Assembly (NCBI GenBank): GCA_010279815.1
Contig: QEOQ01000121.1
Location: 65,491-129,490 of the forward strand
Length of the DNA: 64,000 nucleotides
From: Brachionus plicatilis
Lineage: Eukaryota; Rotifera; Eurotatoria; Ploima; Brachionidae
Direction of reading: 5' to 3'
Below are positions 1-12,100 of this stretch, one piece after another. Both the position numbers and the translations under genes were made by a program. The notes below the pieces were generated by a model that was given only the letters and a program-made list of their open reading frames with translations, searched no databases and was not told the origin of the DNA. Numbering within the stretch: position 1 is the first letter of the stretch; every line of letters begins with the position of its first letter.

Positions 1-722
1 TATTTATTTTTATTTTATTTATTTGTTAACTGTACCGAGCTTAAGCTCCTTCAGAATAAAATCAAAAAAATAAAAATTAAAAATAAAATTAAAGTTAATA
101 AAATGAGATAAAAAAAAATCAAAATAAAGTAAATAAGCTAAAAAAATGAAAGTTAAAAAGACATAAATTAGAATAGATTGTTACATATGACATTTGTTTA
201 CATAGTTCAAGTTTCAGGAAAAAAAGAAGAAATAGGAAGGCAACAATTACACAATGGAGTTGGATATTCGATATATCTTGATTCGAAACCTCCTTTGTAT
301 TCCTCCACTAGTCTTACAACCAATGGAATAGAATGACTCAGTCCTGTCCCAACATATCTCTCACTCAATTCAAAAAGTCGATTCGAGACAATTAGTAATT
401 TTAGTTTATTAAAAGCCTCATGATGCACGATTTTGGAGGGAGTATTATATTTTAACTTAAGAATAGACCTGACTGCTGTATTCTGAATTGCTTGTAGTTT
501 TTTGATATTATTTTCTGAAAATGAATTTAAGCAAGGAAAAGAATAGTCTAAAATTGATCCGACTAAAGATTTATATAAATTACCTAGTGTGTTTTGATTT
601 GTCAATATCTTAATAATATTTAGCCTATTATTGCAGCGTTCTTTAATTTCGTCTACCAGTATATTAAAATTTAACTTAGAATCAAATTTAATTCCAAGAA
701 ATTTGATTTCTTTTTGGCTCAA
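1..722 (-). mobile_element. 3' end of a non-LTR retrotransposon (reverse transcriptase C-terminal part plus 3' tail)
   Basis: An open frame on the minus strand (722 to 207, 171 residues) resembles the region following the palm of LINE reverse transcriptases. It opens with an LGIKFDSKLNF stretch, followed by YKSLVGSILDYSFPCL, then LQAIQNTAVRSILKL, which is the usual C-terminal pattern of Jockey/CR1-like ORF2 proteins. Below the stop, 206 to 1 is AT-rich and ends in an (AAATA)-type tail after a short GC-containing block at 35-50, as expected of a LINE 3' end. The catalytic domain is absent, so the copy is 5'-truncated or interrupted near 723. The clade is not determinable from this piece. Confidence 0.75.
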
Positions 723-1110
723 CCAAGTGAGGAGTTGGAGAGTTTTTAAATTAAGCAGTTAAAAAGCAAAATTTACTCAAAATTAGAAGTTATTTAAGAA
801 TTAATCATAAAGGTGTGAAAAAAGGTATCAATGGCTGCTAAAACTTTTGGATTACCTGAATTTCTAAACTTTTCCACCGACTTTTATTTTTTATTTCTTA
901 GAGGAAGTTTTTTCATCATAAATATTTAAAAGTTGATTTTATTTTTATGCCGAGTGTCATATATCAAATTGTAGAGAAAAAAAAATAATACAAATTAGTG
1001 CTTTTTTTTTTCTTTTGCACTCAATTTTTAGTAAAAAACATCAAATAAACTATTTAAGATAAATAAAATAATCAATTTCTAAACTTTTGCAACATACTGT
1101 ATAACTGTTA
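723..1110. other. AT-rich spacer ending in a Tc1/mariner-like terminus
   Basis: No coding region is visible. The right end, about 1078-1101, carries a motif reading CTTTTGCAACATACTGTAT, which recurs at 49936-49959. The motif looks like the outer end of a Tc1/mariner inverted repeat. The opposite terminus was not recognised, so this is probably a decayed or truncated copy. Confidence 0.35.
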
Positions 1111-1119
1111 TGGTATTAA

Positions 1120-2540
1120 ATCAAATACACAATTTGTTCGTAAATTGCTTGAAAACTTCGATGTCTGCTTTTAATAGAGCATTGGTTAGCTGAGGAAGAA
1201 GAAAACTATTTAAAAGATTTAAGTCATAATCACATTTTCTTAAGCTTTATTATATCTGATACTCGTAGACGCAGAAGACCACATGGCGGAATATATTTGG
1301 CTATAAATAAAAAATTTAACATTGAAAAATGCGAAATGTTGAAATGGATATTATCCTAGTAGAATTAACATTGCCCAATTTTAAAATTAATATTCTAGGA
1401 GTTTAGATGCCATTCGATGATGGAACAATTAAGGAAATGGCTGAGTTCGAATCTTACATAGCTCTCTTAGAGGCAAATGTGAAAATGACTCCGGTAGAAG
1501 CACATATTATACTTGGCGATTTTAATGCTGCAATACATAGAGAAAATATCAAAAGATTTAACATGAGACTGAATGAAATGATAGCAAAAATTAGATTTAC
1601 AAATATGTACGATCATTTCAATAAAGAGGATGATTTTACATATGAAAAAGGAGATTACAAATCTTGAATTAATCACATCTTTTCAAACAACTCAGCATGG
1701 GGAATAGTTAATGATTGTATTAAAATTGCATGATGAAATGAATCTAAGTGATCACAATACAATAGCTGCTGTTATACAATATCATAGCGGCTGGGAAATT
1801 GAACAAACAACTCAAACTGAAAAAAATTTTCATAGATTTTATTGGAAAAATTGTGATTTTATAAATGAATTTCGTAATGAAATGAAAAGTAATTTAGAAA
1901 ATAATGACAATAAATTCGATTTTAAAGCATTTGAAACGGCCGATGAATTCAAGGCTTTAGCAAAAGAAAATATTACTAAACTAAATAAAATATTTTTATA
2001 AAGTGCTAGGAACGCAGAGAATAATTTAATTAAATCTCAAAAAAATAAAAAAGCACCGAGACCAAATAAGTATTTAAATATATTATGACATGACATCAAA
2101 CTTATAAATGTGAAAAGCCAATTCAAAAAAATACAATTTAATAGTAGACGTAAAAACATGCGTAGACATCAGAGAAATAATATTTTAAAAAATGCATTCA
2201 AATTGGCAAAATGTCGAATTGTGATAAGTAAGATTTCAGGAATATAATTAAAAAATACAAAAAAAATCTCAAAAATAATCAAGAATAAAACAAACTTGAG
2301 TGTGATGATTTTGCCAAATACTACTCTAATCTCTCTTTTCACATCATGATCGAACTTCAAATGATGAACAACAACTTGTAAAAGAACTTGTAAATGACAC
2401 AGCAATGCTAATCGAAAATAAAAATGATTTTTTCACGGAAATGGAGGTACTGACATGTATAAATTATTAGGAGCTTGGAAAAGCTATTGGTTATGATGGT
2501 ATTAATAATGAAATGATCGCTTTTAATCTAAGATTCCGAC
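1120..2540 (+). pseudogene. Degenerate non-LTR retrotransposon, APE-type endonuclease and start of reverse transcriptase
   Basis: Three broken frames on the plus strand together read like a LINE ORF2 N-terminal part. Around 1175-1330 is a stretch with EHWLAEEE and RRPHGGIYLAI, typical of the first half of the endonuclease. At 1407-1667 is ILGDFNA (the GDFN motif). At 1711-2001 is LSDHNTIAAV (the SDH motif containing a catalytic His). Near 2470-2515 the translation reads GKAIGYDGINNEMI, which matches the opening block of reverse transcriptase. Stops and frame changes at about 1405, 1667, 1710 and 2001 separate the blocks, so the copy is dead. It lies opposite in strand to the LINE fragment at 1-722 and is a different insertion. 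Confidence 0.7.
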
Positions 2541-2770
2541 TTTAGTAAAAGTGATTTTAAATCAATCAGTTTTACTTCAATTTATTAAAAGTTTTTAAAA
2601 TTATTAAAATTTAAATTTTAACCTTTAAATTTTTTTAGCTTTTAGGAATTTTATGAATCTCGTATGTAACGAATGGATTCCGATAGCGTGAAAAACTTTC
2701 TTGAGAATGCAAAGGCAATCAATCATTGAGATAAATCAGAATTTAAAAACCACTCTAAATTTATCAAAAT

Positions 2771-4822
2771 TCATCTCAAATATTGAGTCAAATAAACCAA
2801 ATTATTCACTATGATAAAAATCCAGAACAAATGATTTAAGTGTTGATTTTTATCCTCAAAAGTTACAACCGAATTTTTTAAAAAAAAAAAGTTGTTTAGT
2901 TTTTTGTAACTGAGAATAAAAGAAGGAATTCTCGACATTATTATCAATGAACTGTTTAGAAAAACTAGAAATAAATTGCGATAGATGAATTTTTTGGATT
3001 TTCTTGATTTTCTAATAATTCCTAATTTATTTTTAAAATTATGTCGATAAATAAAAATTATCAATTTTACATCTATTACAAATATTACCATTACGAATAA
3101 AAATTGAAATATGTCTTGAGAAATGTTCAGTTTAAGTTTTATTGATTCTAACCAGTCGGTGATATTTGGTTCAAAAATTACTAGCCCAATTAAGTCAAAG
3201 TTTAAAAAGACAGCAATTAAAATAATTATTGGTAGCATGATAGAATAACTATTTTTCAAAATAAAATAAATTCTGCAATATTTTTGATTTGTAATGAACA
3301 AATATCGGTCTAAAATCATCAAATAATTAGCCAACAAAGAACTACTAATGGAAAAAGAAGTGAAAAAATTAATAAATCTATATATGATAAGAACCAAGAC
3401 CATATTGTCAAAACGAAAGTCCATATCACAAGATAAATCTTCTGGTAGGGTCAATAAGTCTGATGAAAATTTACTAATGAAATTAAAAATAAGAGTTAAC
3501 ATTGATATTATTTGGAAAAATAATTGAATCCTTAAATAATCGTACATTTTCTCCTTCAAATTTCCAATGAGTAATGACAAAAAGCTAATGGTTACAAGAG
3601 GAAATCCAGCCATAAAAATAATCATCATTATAAAAACTTCTAAAATAATCAATGGGCAAATTGTTTTATAATTGCTGTCACAATTAAAAAAATATTCTGA
3701 AAGATCAAAATTTAATAGTCCACAATTTGTCATCCTTTGGCTAAAATTGCATCTATGTACTTGATGATCAAAATTATCCAAACAATTCGCAACAGAATCA
3801 GTATTGATTGAAATAGATATCTGATCTGATTTGAAAAAAGATTCAAATTTGTAATTTAATAAAAGCCAAATTAGTGTGCAAGTGCATGTAAAATTTATTT
3901 TTGAATTTATTACCGGAAAAACCATATTTTTATGTGGAAAATGTACAAATTTACAAAAATCTTTATCAGGATAAGCATAGTTTTGGTCTAGATCGTTCAA
4001 GATTAAATGAACTCTAAAGAAATAATAACCACTTGATTTCTTTAAGCTAAGATCAGCACAATCGCTTAAATTTTTAATAAAAGAATGAATATTTAAATTT
4101 TGTAACCATTTTTTATTTGAATTTTGCCAAAAGTCTTTAAAATTTTCCGCTTCGAATTTCAATTGTTCTAAACTTGAAACATAAGTAAAGGCATCTTCAT
4201 CAATATCGTCTAAAGATGAGTTAAAAAATGAAATTTTTCTTGTATTGCAGTGAATTAAAAAATTAAAAAAATTTCTTTTAAGACTTCCAATAAAACCATT
4301 AATTTCTATTTGATCGATGTTTGTATTCGAGTAATAGTTAATATATTCTTGGATTGATAGCTGTAAAAAATTAGGATAATCGTTAAAAAGATTTAATTTT
4401 AATATTTCAATATTCGAAGAATAGAATGGCAATGGACAAAGAGTTTTTGGATATGTAACATTTTTTAAAACAACTGATGATTTTCAATGTTTTGAAGACT
4501 TGATTTTGTTAAGAAAAAAATTTATTAAACTTAAACAAAACTCTTTATTTAATAAGCTAGTGCTATTAAAATACATGTCCAGATTACTATGATGAATTTC
4601 ATCAATTAATCCCATTAAAGGAAAAAAATTGCTCATGTGAAATTTGGACACATTTTTGATAACCAAATTCGAATTAAAATATTTTGATAGATCTGTAATT
4701 TTTCCAAAAAATATCTGATGATATGATAAATACATTGTTACATTTTTATAAACCATAATACGGAATATCACAATTAAAAGAATATCACAATTATGTGAAT
4801 TGTTTAAAAAATCATGTTTCAA
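2771..4822 (-). CDS. Orphan 7TM receptor (rhodopsin-like) with leucine-rich-like ectodomain; frame break near 4500
   Basis: The main frame runs from about 4512 down to the stop at 2771. It encodes a roughly 300-residue extracellular part followed by seven hydrophobic segments. The first is a segment around PLIILEVFIMMIIF, the third ends in LDRYLFI (a DRY motif), and the last is near WIFIIVNNLVYL. The cytoplasmic tail is almost absent. The ectodomain has irregular leucine/asparagine-rich repeats and a CP.PFYSSNIEIL stretch, with several cysteines before TM1. An upstream 112-residue frame (4822-4484) has a hydrophobic N-terminal segment and similar repeat-like text, so it looks like the start of the same protein. 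The two are one base out of register around 4485-4512. Either there is a frameshift (pseudogene or assembly error) or an intron of only about 26 bp between a GT at 4495 and an AG at 4474. The ligand is unknown. The receptor type is inferred from topology and the DRY motif. Confidence 0.65.
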
Positions 4823-6122
4823 TATTTACATCGAAAAAGAAATTTAAACAAATAATTTTATTTGTTCCAAGATAAAAAAAATTCAATACTTATAATTTTT
4901 TAATATAAAAATTAATTCTATTCTTAAAATAAGTCCAATTCATGACTTGTTTTTTTAAAATTTTTTTAAAAAAGTCCTGACTTGCACTTGACTTGTGACT
5001 TGTAACTTTTTTACAACTTTGAAAAATAACAATCAAAAAATTAAAAGATTAAAAGATTAAAATTTTTTTTTATTTAAATAATAATTAAAGAGCCGTGACC
5101 CTTTGGAAGTTCAAAATTGTCTAAATCTTTGTCTAAATTTAATTTCTCATGCGATTTAAATATTTTTAATACAGTCGTAAAAGATTATACTAAGGATTGA
5201 GAATTTCCAACTGAATCACCATAAATAATTATAATGTGACAGATGCTTAGTTTATATAAAGAATTTATATTTTTATATTATTATGTATTATTATTTTTAT
5301 AAAAATTAACTAATTAACAAATTTGCGAAGTCAAAAAATTTTTCAAATATTTTTTAAATTATTTAAACAAAAGAAATGTAACTCCAAAGCTCTGTTTTAG
5401 AAAAAAATTATTTTTGAAAAAAACGCTGACGATGATATTAATTTCCATTTTTTACATAAAAATAAAAATGTTCAAAACATTGCTAATCTAAATCTAATAA
5501 TATTAAAAAACTTATCCTAGTCTCGATCGATATTAGACCATTAAGCCTATTTTCTTTGGACTGGTTCTGTTTTTTACAGATTATTGCAAGGACCTTATTC
5601 CTCAAAATGAAATTTTCTTACTTAATTCCTTAATTTTTTAAGAGATAAAATGTAATATTTTGTTTAATATCCATTTTAGTTAGTTTAGGTGATATCGATA
5701 CAAGACCATCATAGTTCTCAGTCCAAGGGACTGCTACCCAACATTTTGTAATTAAATTTATATTAGATAAAAAGAAAAAAAACAACCTCATTAATTAATT
5801 CCCAGTCGAACTAAGATTTATATTTATATTTTTTTTTTCGGAAGGACTCAGTTGATTTAAAAAAAATTGAATTCAGAAAATTCGGTTTGGTTCCTGGTTC
5901 TGCAGTCAATCAAACAAACATCGTCAGATAAAACTTTACATTTAAATTAAAAACAAGAGTATTTTCATGTAAACTATCAAAACCAATATTCAAAAAAAAA
6001 TTAAAATAATAATTTATCTCATTAAATTTCAAACTTGTCATTTATAGATTTAAAAACAGTATTTTTTTTTTAAATCAAAAAAAAAAAACAGTATTCAATT
6101 TTTTAGCTAAATTTTACTTCAA
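4823..6122. other. Intergenic spacer upstream of Dicer
   Basis: About 1.3 kb of AT-rich DNA lies between the divergently oriented receptor gene and Dicer. Near 4930-5010 there is a low-complexity run of repeated GACTTG units. No open frame of note is present. Promoters and 5' UTRs of both genes must lie here, but I cannot place a TATA box or initiator with confidence because the whole stretch is A/T. Confidence 0.5.
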
Positions 6123-9100
6123 ATGGATCATTTTGACGATTCGATTTTTGACAATTTCACCTTTGAAAAAACAAAAAATGTGCACCAAGAAACAAAAACA
6201 AAACATCCATCTCCTGGCCAGAGGTCCACACACTCAAAAAGCAAAAATACTTCGACTAGACCGAGTGAAAGTCAGAAAAGCGACCGCATCAAATACCGCA
6301 AGACCAAGTTGATGCCATGGGATATGGATATTCTGCGCGATCGCTTCACACCACAGCCCTATCAAGTTCAATTAATTGATTTTTATGTCAAAAACTTGAC
6401 CAACTATGCAGCAAATATGAAAAATTTTTTAATTTTTATGCGAAACAAAGATTGGAAAAACTACCTAAAATTAATCATCCTAAAAGAATTCCATGTTCGC
6501 CTAAGTGAAATAGAGTTTGAGTGTGATAGTAAAAAATTTATTATTTTAGTCACTGACATGGGCTCCGAAACGAGCAAGTACGTGGAGCTGATCAACCGGC
6601 ATACTAGCCTAAAAATTGCCGGCATTGAGTCCCATCTAATGAACAATTTTGACACCAACTCGCTGAAAAAATTGAAAAAAGAGGCTGAAATTTTGATAAT
6701 GAATGTGTGTGTGCTTGAAACATGGCTGAAGAAGGGCTTCATTCGGCCAAACGAATTGGCCTTGGCTATCTTTGAAGAAGTGTCGGCCGCCTATCACAAC
6801 AATGCTTACGAAAAAACTCTGGAATTTTTTAAATGTGGCCTCAGCAGGCCTATCATTGTGGGCTTTGGTTCACTGGAAATAAACAAATCAACAGAGCCAG
6901 ATGACTTAAGGCAGCATTTGGATCATCTAAAAGACATTTTTTTCGCTGACTTTGTTGAGACAGCCACCGATTTGCTCGATACCAACAATTTGTTTAATGG
7001 CATCGAGCCGGTCGAGTGTGCTCAGGTATGTGATGGTGTTGACTTGAAAAATGGCGACAATTTTGAGGCTAAGCTAAGAGAAAAAATAAAAAATTCCTAT
7101 CTTTATTTGGAAGAAATGAGCAAATTTTCGGTGGCAAATGTGAGCGCTGCCAATTTTAAGGATCTTCAGTCTTATATAAATTTGCTTTGTGTCAGAGTTC
7201 TGAACGAGTGTGTGTATTTATTGAACGAGGTCGGCATCTGGTGCTTGGCAAAGTCATTGCTGCCATTCATATGTCAATTGGACAAATTGGCACATTACAT
7301 CGAAACAGCAGAGCGAAAATTAAGCTCAAGCGAAAATCTGGCTCCGACAATTGAGCAAATGTTTGTTGATGGCCAAAGTTTTTCGTGCAAAATTCTGGAA
7401 AATCCATCTACTCATCAAGTGCTTTGTCTGAAGTATAGCTCGACAGTTCTGCGAGAACTGCGCGAGATGTGCATCAAACAATTTGTGAATTGTAAGCATC
7501 AATCGGCAAGCAGCGATGACCCCATGGACATTTTTCTCAGCTCATTCACGACGCCCAAGGTGCGAGCTCTAGTTGACCTCTTACGAGAGTCCAGCCTGAG
7601 CTCTAGTCGGATTCATCCGGACGAGCTTTGCTGCTTGATTTTGGTTCAGAATAAACAGGTTGCCACATCACTTAGCCTATTGCTCAAAAAGCTGTCCAAA
7701 GAGGACCCTGGTCTGAGCTATTTGTTTCCAAATTACATAATTGGACCCTCTGGGCTCAAAGCAGAATGTGACAATCAGCCACCCGACTGCTACAAACAAG
7801 AGGACATTTTGCGCAAGTTCTACTCAGGTGAGCTCAATCTTCTGATATGTAGCTACGAAATGGAGGAGAAAATCCACTCGCCCAGCTATGTCAATCTAAT
7901 TGTTCGATTTAACTGCGGCCTTTTGAATCAAAGCACTGACGAGCTGCCATTCGACTATTTCTCCTACATTTCGGTCAAAACTAGAGCTAAAACAAAAAAT
8001 TCCCATTGTCATTTTTTTATTGAAAAAGAAAATTTTGAAAATTTTTTCAACCAATTTGGAAAATTTAAAAAAATCGAGTCCCTCCTAAAAAATGAGTTCT
8101 CCCATTTGATCAGTCTAAATTGTTCAATACATTCACACTCGGTCAACATAAGATCTTATTTGAGTATGGAAAATTCTATTTATTACATTAACAAGTATTG
8201 TTTACGCTTGCCAAGCGATTCGTTGACCCAATTGACGCCCAAAATCGAAATGGAATCAAGACAAAACCAGCACCAAAGGGAATACAAATGCACACTTTTT
8301 TTGCCCATCAACTCTGGATGTAGGCAGCCGATTCAGAGTGAATGGAAAAATGAGCCGAACATGGCCAAGTTGAACGCAGCTTACAGAGCATGCCTGATTC
8401 TGTGCAAGCTGAGCGAAGTCACAGAATACCTAGAACCAGTGACCAAGGAAATATTCTATCGTCAAAAGCATAGAGCTGACTCGGATGATGAGCGAGAATG
8501 GTCCCAGTTCAACTCATGCTTTGCCAAAAATTCAGACAATCAATCAATTGCCAGCTACATGTCCCAAAGACCCGGTGGCAACAAAAGAAAGCAAACTTAT
8601 AGGAAAAAAATCTCACACTATTTGACCAATTCAAATTTGGTAAGTGTTCAACAGTCGAGTTATTTGTACGCCATCAAGTGCCACTTGACCACCCCGCTTC
8701 AACTCGAAACTGCACCAGGTCCAAAAAAAGTAAAAGTCTTCGGCATACTGATCACCAAGCCGTTGTTGGATATTGTCCATTTTCCAATATTTACCTCACT
8801 GGGAGAAGAAACCATAAGCCTTGAGTTGATCAAGTCCGCCGTTTATCTAAGCCCCAATCAGCTCAGAACTTTGCGAGTATTCCACAAATTTATATTTTCC
8901 AATGTTCTGCGAATGGAGGGCAGGGGCGCTCTGGCCTCAAATATTCTCAACTGTCCAGAGCAAAAACAAAACTCCAAAGGCTACTATATTTGTCTGCTGA
9001 ACGAGACCAATTTCGATTTGGAATGGGACTTGATGGCGTCTATCGAGGGATGCTCGGATAGAACTTTGATGAAAGTTCCCAGCTATGCGAGAAAAATCAG

Positions 9101-12100
9101 TGACCAAAGCGAGGAAGAGGAAGAAAAAAACCAAGACAAGCCAAATCAGCCATCATTTAAATTCAGTGAACTTTTTTACCAAGACTCTGTCGTTGTGCCC
9201 TACTACAGAAACATAGACATCCAGCCTCAATTCTATTCTGTCTCTCAAATCGACTACACCCTAAGCCCTCTGTCCGCATTTCCGGTCTCATCACATTCCA
9301 AAATTTCCGCATTCGACACATTCTACGAATACTTTGCCTGCAAATATCGAATTTTGATCACCGACTTGAACCAGCCACTGCTCATCGTCAACCATCCATC
9401 TACCAGACTCAATCTGTTGACGCCCCGCTACATGAACATGAAGGCGTGTGTGCTGCAAAAATCGTTTCACCAAGGCTTTAAATCGGACAAAAAATCGTCC
9501 AATAGCCAAATTTTTTTGGTGCCCGAACTGGTCAACGTGCATCCGTTGTCGTCCAGTGTGTGGCGCCGATCGCTGTGCTTGCCTTCCATTTTGTACCGAA
9601 TCAACTGTTTGCTGAATGTCGAAGAGTTTAGGCGAGAAGTGGCCAAGTGGACTGGTGTCGGCGTGCCATGGTTTAGTGAAAAATTCGACCGCCTCGAGTT
9701 TGTCTGGGACACAAGCCGAGAGATTGAAGTGAGCAACTTGCCAGACCATGAAATTGACATTGCCATGATCGAGAGCGAGAAAAAAGCCTGTCTCCAGGAG
9801 AGTGAAATTGATCCCAAGTGGAATTTTGAGATAGGTGAATGGAATGCCAACTGTTTGAACGAGCTGCACTCTACAAACAAAAATTTGGATCTACAATTTT
9901 TGGACTTTAAGTCGCATGGAATGGATGGCGCCGCGCCGTCTGGCTGGAATGATGAAAATTTCAAGACTTTGTTCATAGACCCGAATGAGATGAATTTTCT
10001 GGTCGATGACATTGACAGTGAGTTCGAGGACTATGAAGAGGAAAAGCCCAAAGAAGTGGTCAGAGAAGACACATATGAGGAGTTCGATGACGAAGAAGAA
10101 GAAATGAACACAAACAAGTTTACTATTGATTTGAGCACTCTAAAAGCTGACATGAAAAAAAAATCCGCCAAACTCTTGTCCAAATTGAGTGTTAGCTCGA
10201 CCAATTGTAATTTGGTCAAAGGCCTGGTCAAAAGTGGCATCGCAGTGGATGCGCACCATCTACACACTACTCTAAAAGCAAATGAGCAAAATTTTGACTT
10301 TAGCTTGGCTAATTTGACCAATGATTCCATATTGAGCACTGATTGTCAAATATCAACAAATTCTCAAGTGAACATTGATCTGGAAAATTTGAAAAATTTC
10401 GAGTGGATCAACAAAATTTTGTTTAATTTTTATTCAAAAAGCAATCAATATCAAAATAGCTTGAATAGTTTAAAAAATTTAGTAAAAAATAAAATTTGTG
10501 TTGACAAAGTGAGTGATTGTTTGATTGAGGCCAAATTAGACTTTCCATTGCGCAAACAATTGCTAGAAGAAAATCTGGCAAAATTTTCCGCTGTGGACAT
10601 TGGGAAAAAAAAGTCGAGCAGAAAAAAGCGAGCTAGCCGCGCCGAAATCCAGTCGGTGCGAAATACCGATTGGAAATTTCACTTTAGTTTGGATGACGAT
10701 TTAAATGACGAATCGGGTCCAGGCCCAGCTCTGCTGCTCCAAGCCTTGACATTGTCCAATGCTGCAGATGGCTTCGATCTGGAGCGACTTGAGACTGTTG
10801 GCGATTCATTTTTAAAACAAGCCGTAACAGTGTACCTCTTTTTCACCTATCCGAATATCCACGAGGGCAAATTGAGCTTTTTGCGCAGCAAACAAGTAAG
10901 CAACTACAATTTGTACAAGTTAGGCAAAAGAAAAAACATCCAAGAGCTGATCGTATCAAGCAAATTTGATCCATTGGACTCATGGTTACCACCACTTTAC
11001 CAAAGTGTTATAAACACGGCCGAGTTTGGCACTGACTTTTCGACCATGCTGTACACCAAAATGAACAACAGCGCCAAAATAGTGGCCAGTAAAGCGACAG
11101 AAAAGAGCGAAAAGTTTGATAAATACAAAGACCATGTTTTGTCTGATAAATCGATAGCTGATTGTGTTGAGTCAATAATTGGGGCCTATTTGATCTGCAG
11201 TGGGCCGTATGCTGCCCTCCAAGTCATGTCATGGTTTGGCCTCGAGGTTCTGCCAAGGGCCAAGTGCGAAGACGGCTCCGAGGTCTTGATTAATTTGCCA
11301 CAAGTTCCACTGCCGCAAATTGACGAGCCAGCAAAGCTAGACGACTTGTTGTTCGGTTTGGAAAGTTTTGAGGCTTGCATTGGATACAAGTTTAAGGAGC
11401 CAGCATATTTGTTGCAGGCGTTCACCCATTCGTCTTACACTTACAACACCATCACGGACTGTTATCAGAGATTGGAGTTTTTGGGCGACGCAATACTTGA
11501 CTATGTGATCACGCGACATTTGTATGAAGACAAAAAAAGGCATTCACCTGGCGAATTAACTGATTTGAGGTCGGCTTTGGTCAATAACAACATTTTTGCC
11601 TATTTAGCAGTAAAATATGAATTTTACAAGTATTTCAAGTATTCTTCGCCTGTTTTGTTCACTATTATTGATAATTTTGTGCACAATCAAAAAAATAGAA
11701 ATGATGAATTCGATTTAGATGAAGAAGTAGGTTTTTGCTTTTAAATTTAAAATTTTTTAAATTTTTCTAGTTATTTAAATGAAAAAGTTTCATTAATAAT
11801 AATATTTTTTCGATTTAAAATAATTAGAAAAACTCCTTCGAAAAGCCCATTTTGAATGGATCCAATTTCCTGTATTTAGCCAAGTGAAAAATAAATCCAA
11901 AGGATAAAGCTATTAATGAAAAAAGCCTAAAATGGCTTAAATTTTGCAATTGATTTAAATCAAACATGGAAAAAAAATAGAAAAAATTTTTTTAAATTGA
12001 AATTAAAAAAATTTAGCTGCTATTTATTTAAAAATCTAATATTTAGGAGTGAGCTAAATAATTTTTTTTTAAATATTTTTGATACCGTAAACTCGTGACC

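Noticed and set aside
4484..4822. 112-residue frame as an independent gene
   Set aside because: It lies directly upstream of the receptor on the same strand, has a signal-like hydrophobic start, and its text continues the ectodomain pattern, so it is better treated as the receptor's N-terminus.
9291..10012. Minus-strand open frames inside the Dicer exon
   Set aside because: They overlap PAZ/platform coding sequence on the other strand and have no recognisable content, so they are shadows.
11727..11744. Stop at 11744 as the natural end of Dicer
   Set aside because: The last codons before it are intronic (GTAGGT donor). The missing RNase IIIb residues and dsRBD are found intact and in phase at 15649-16179.
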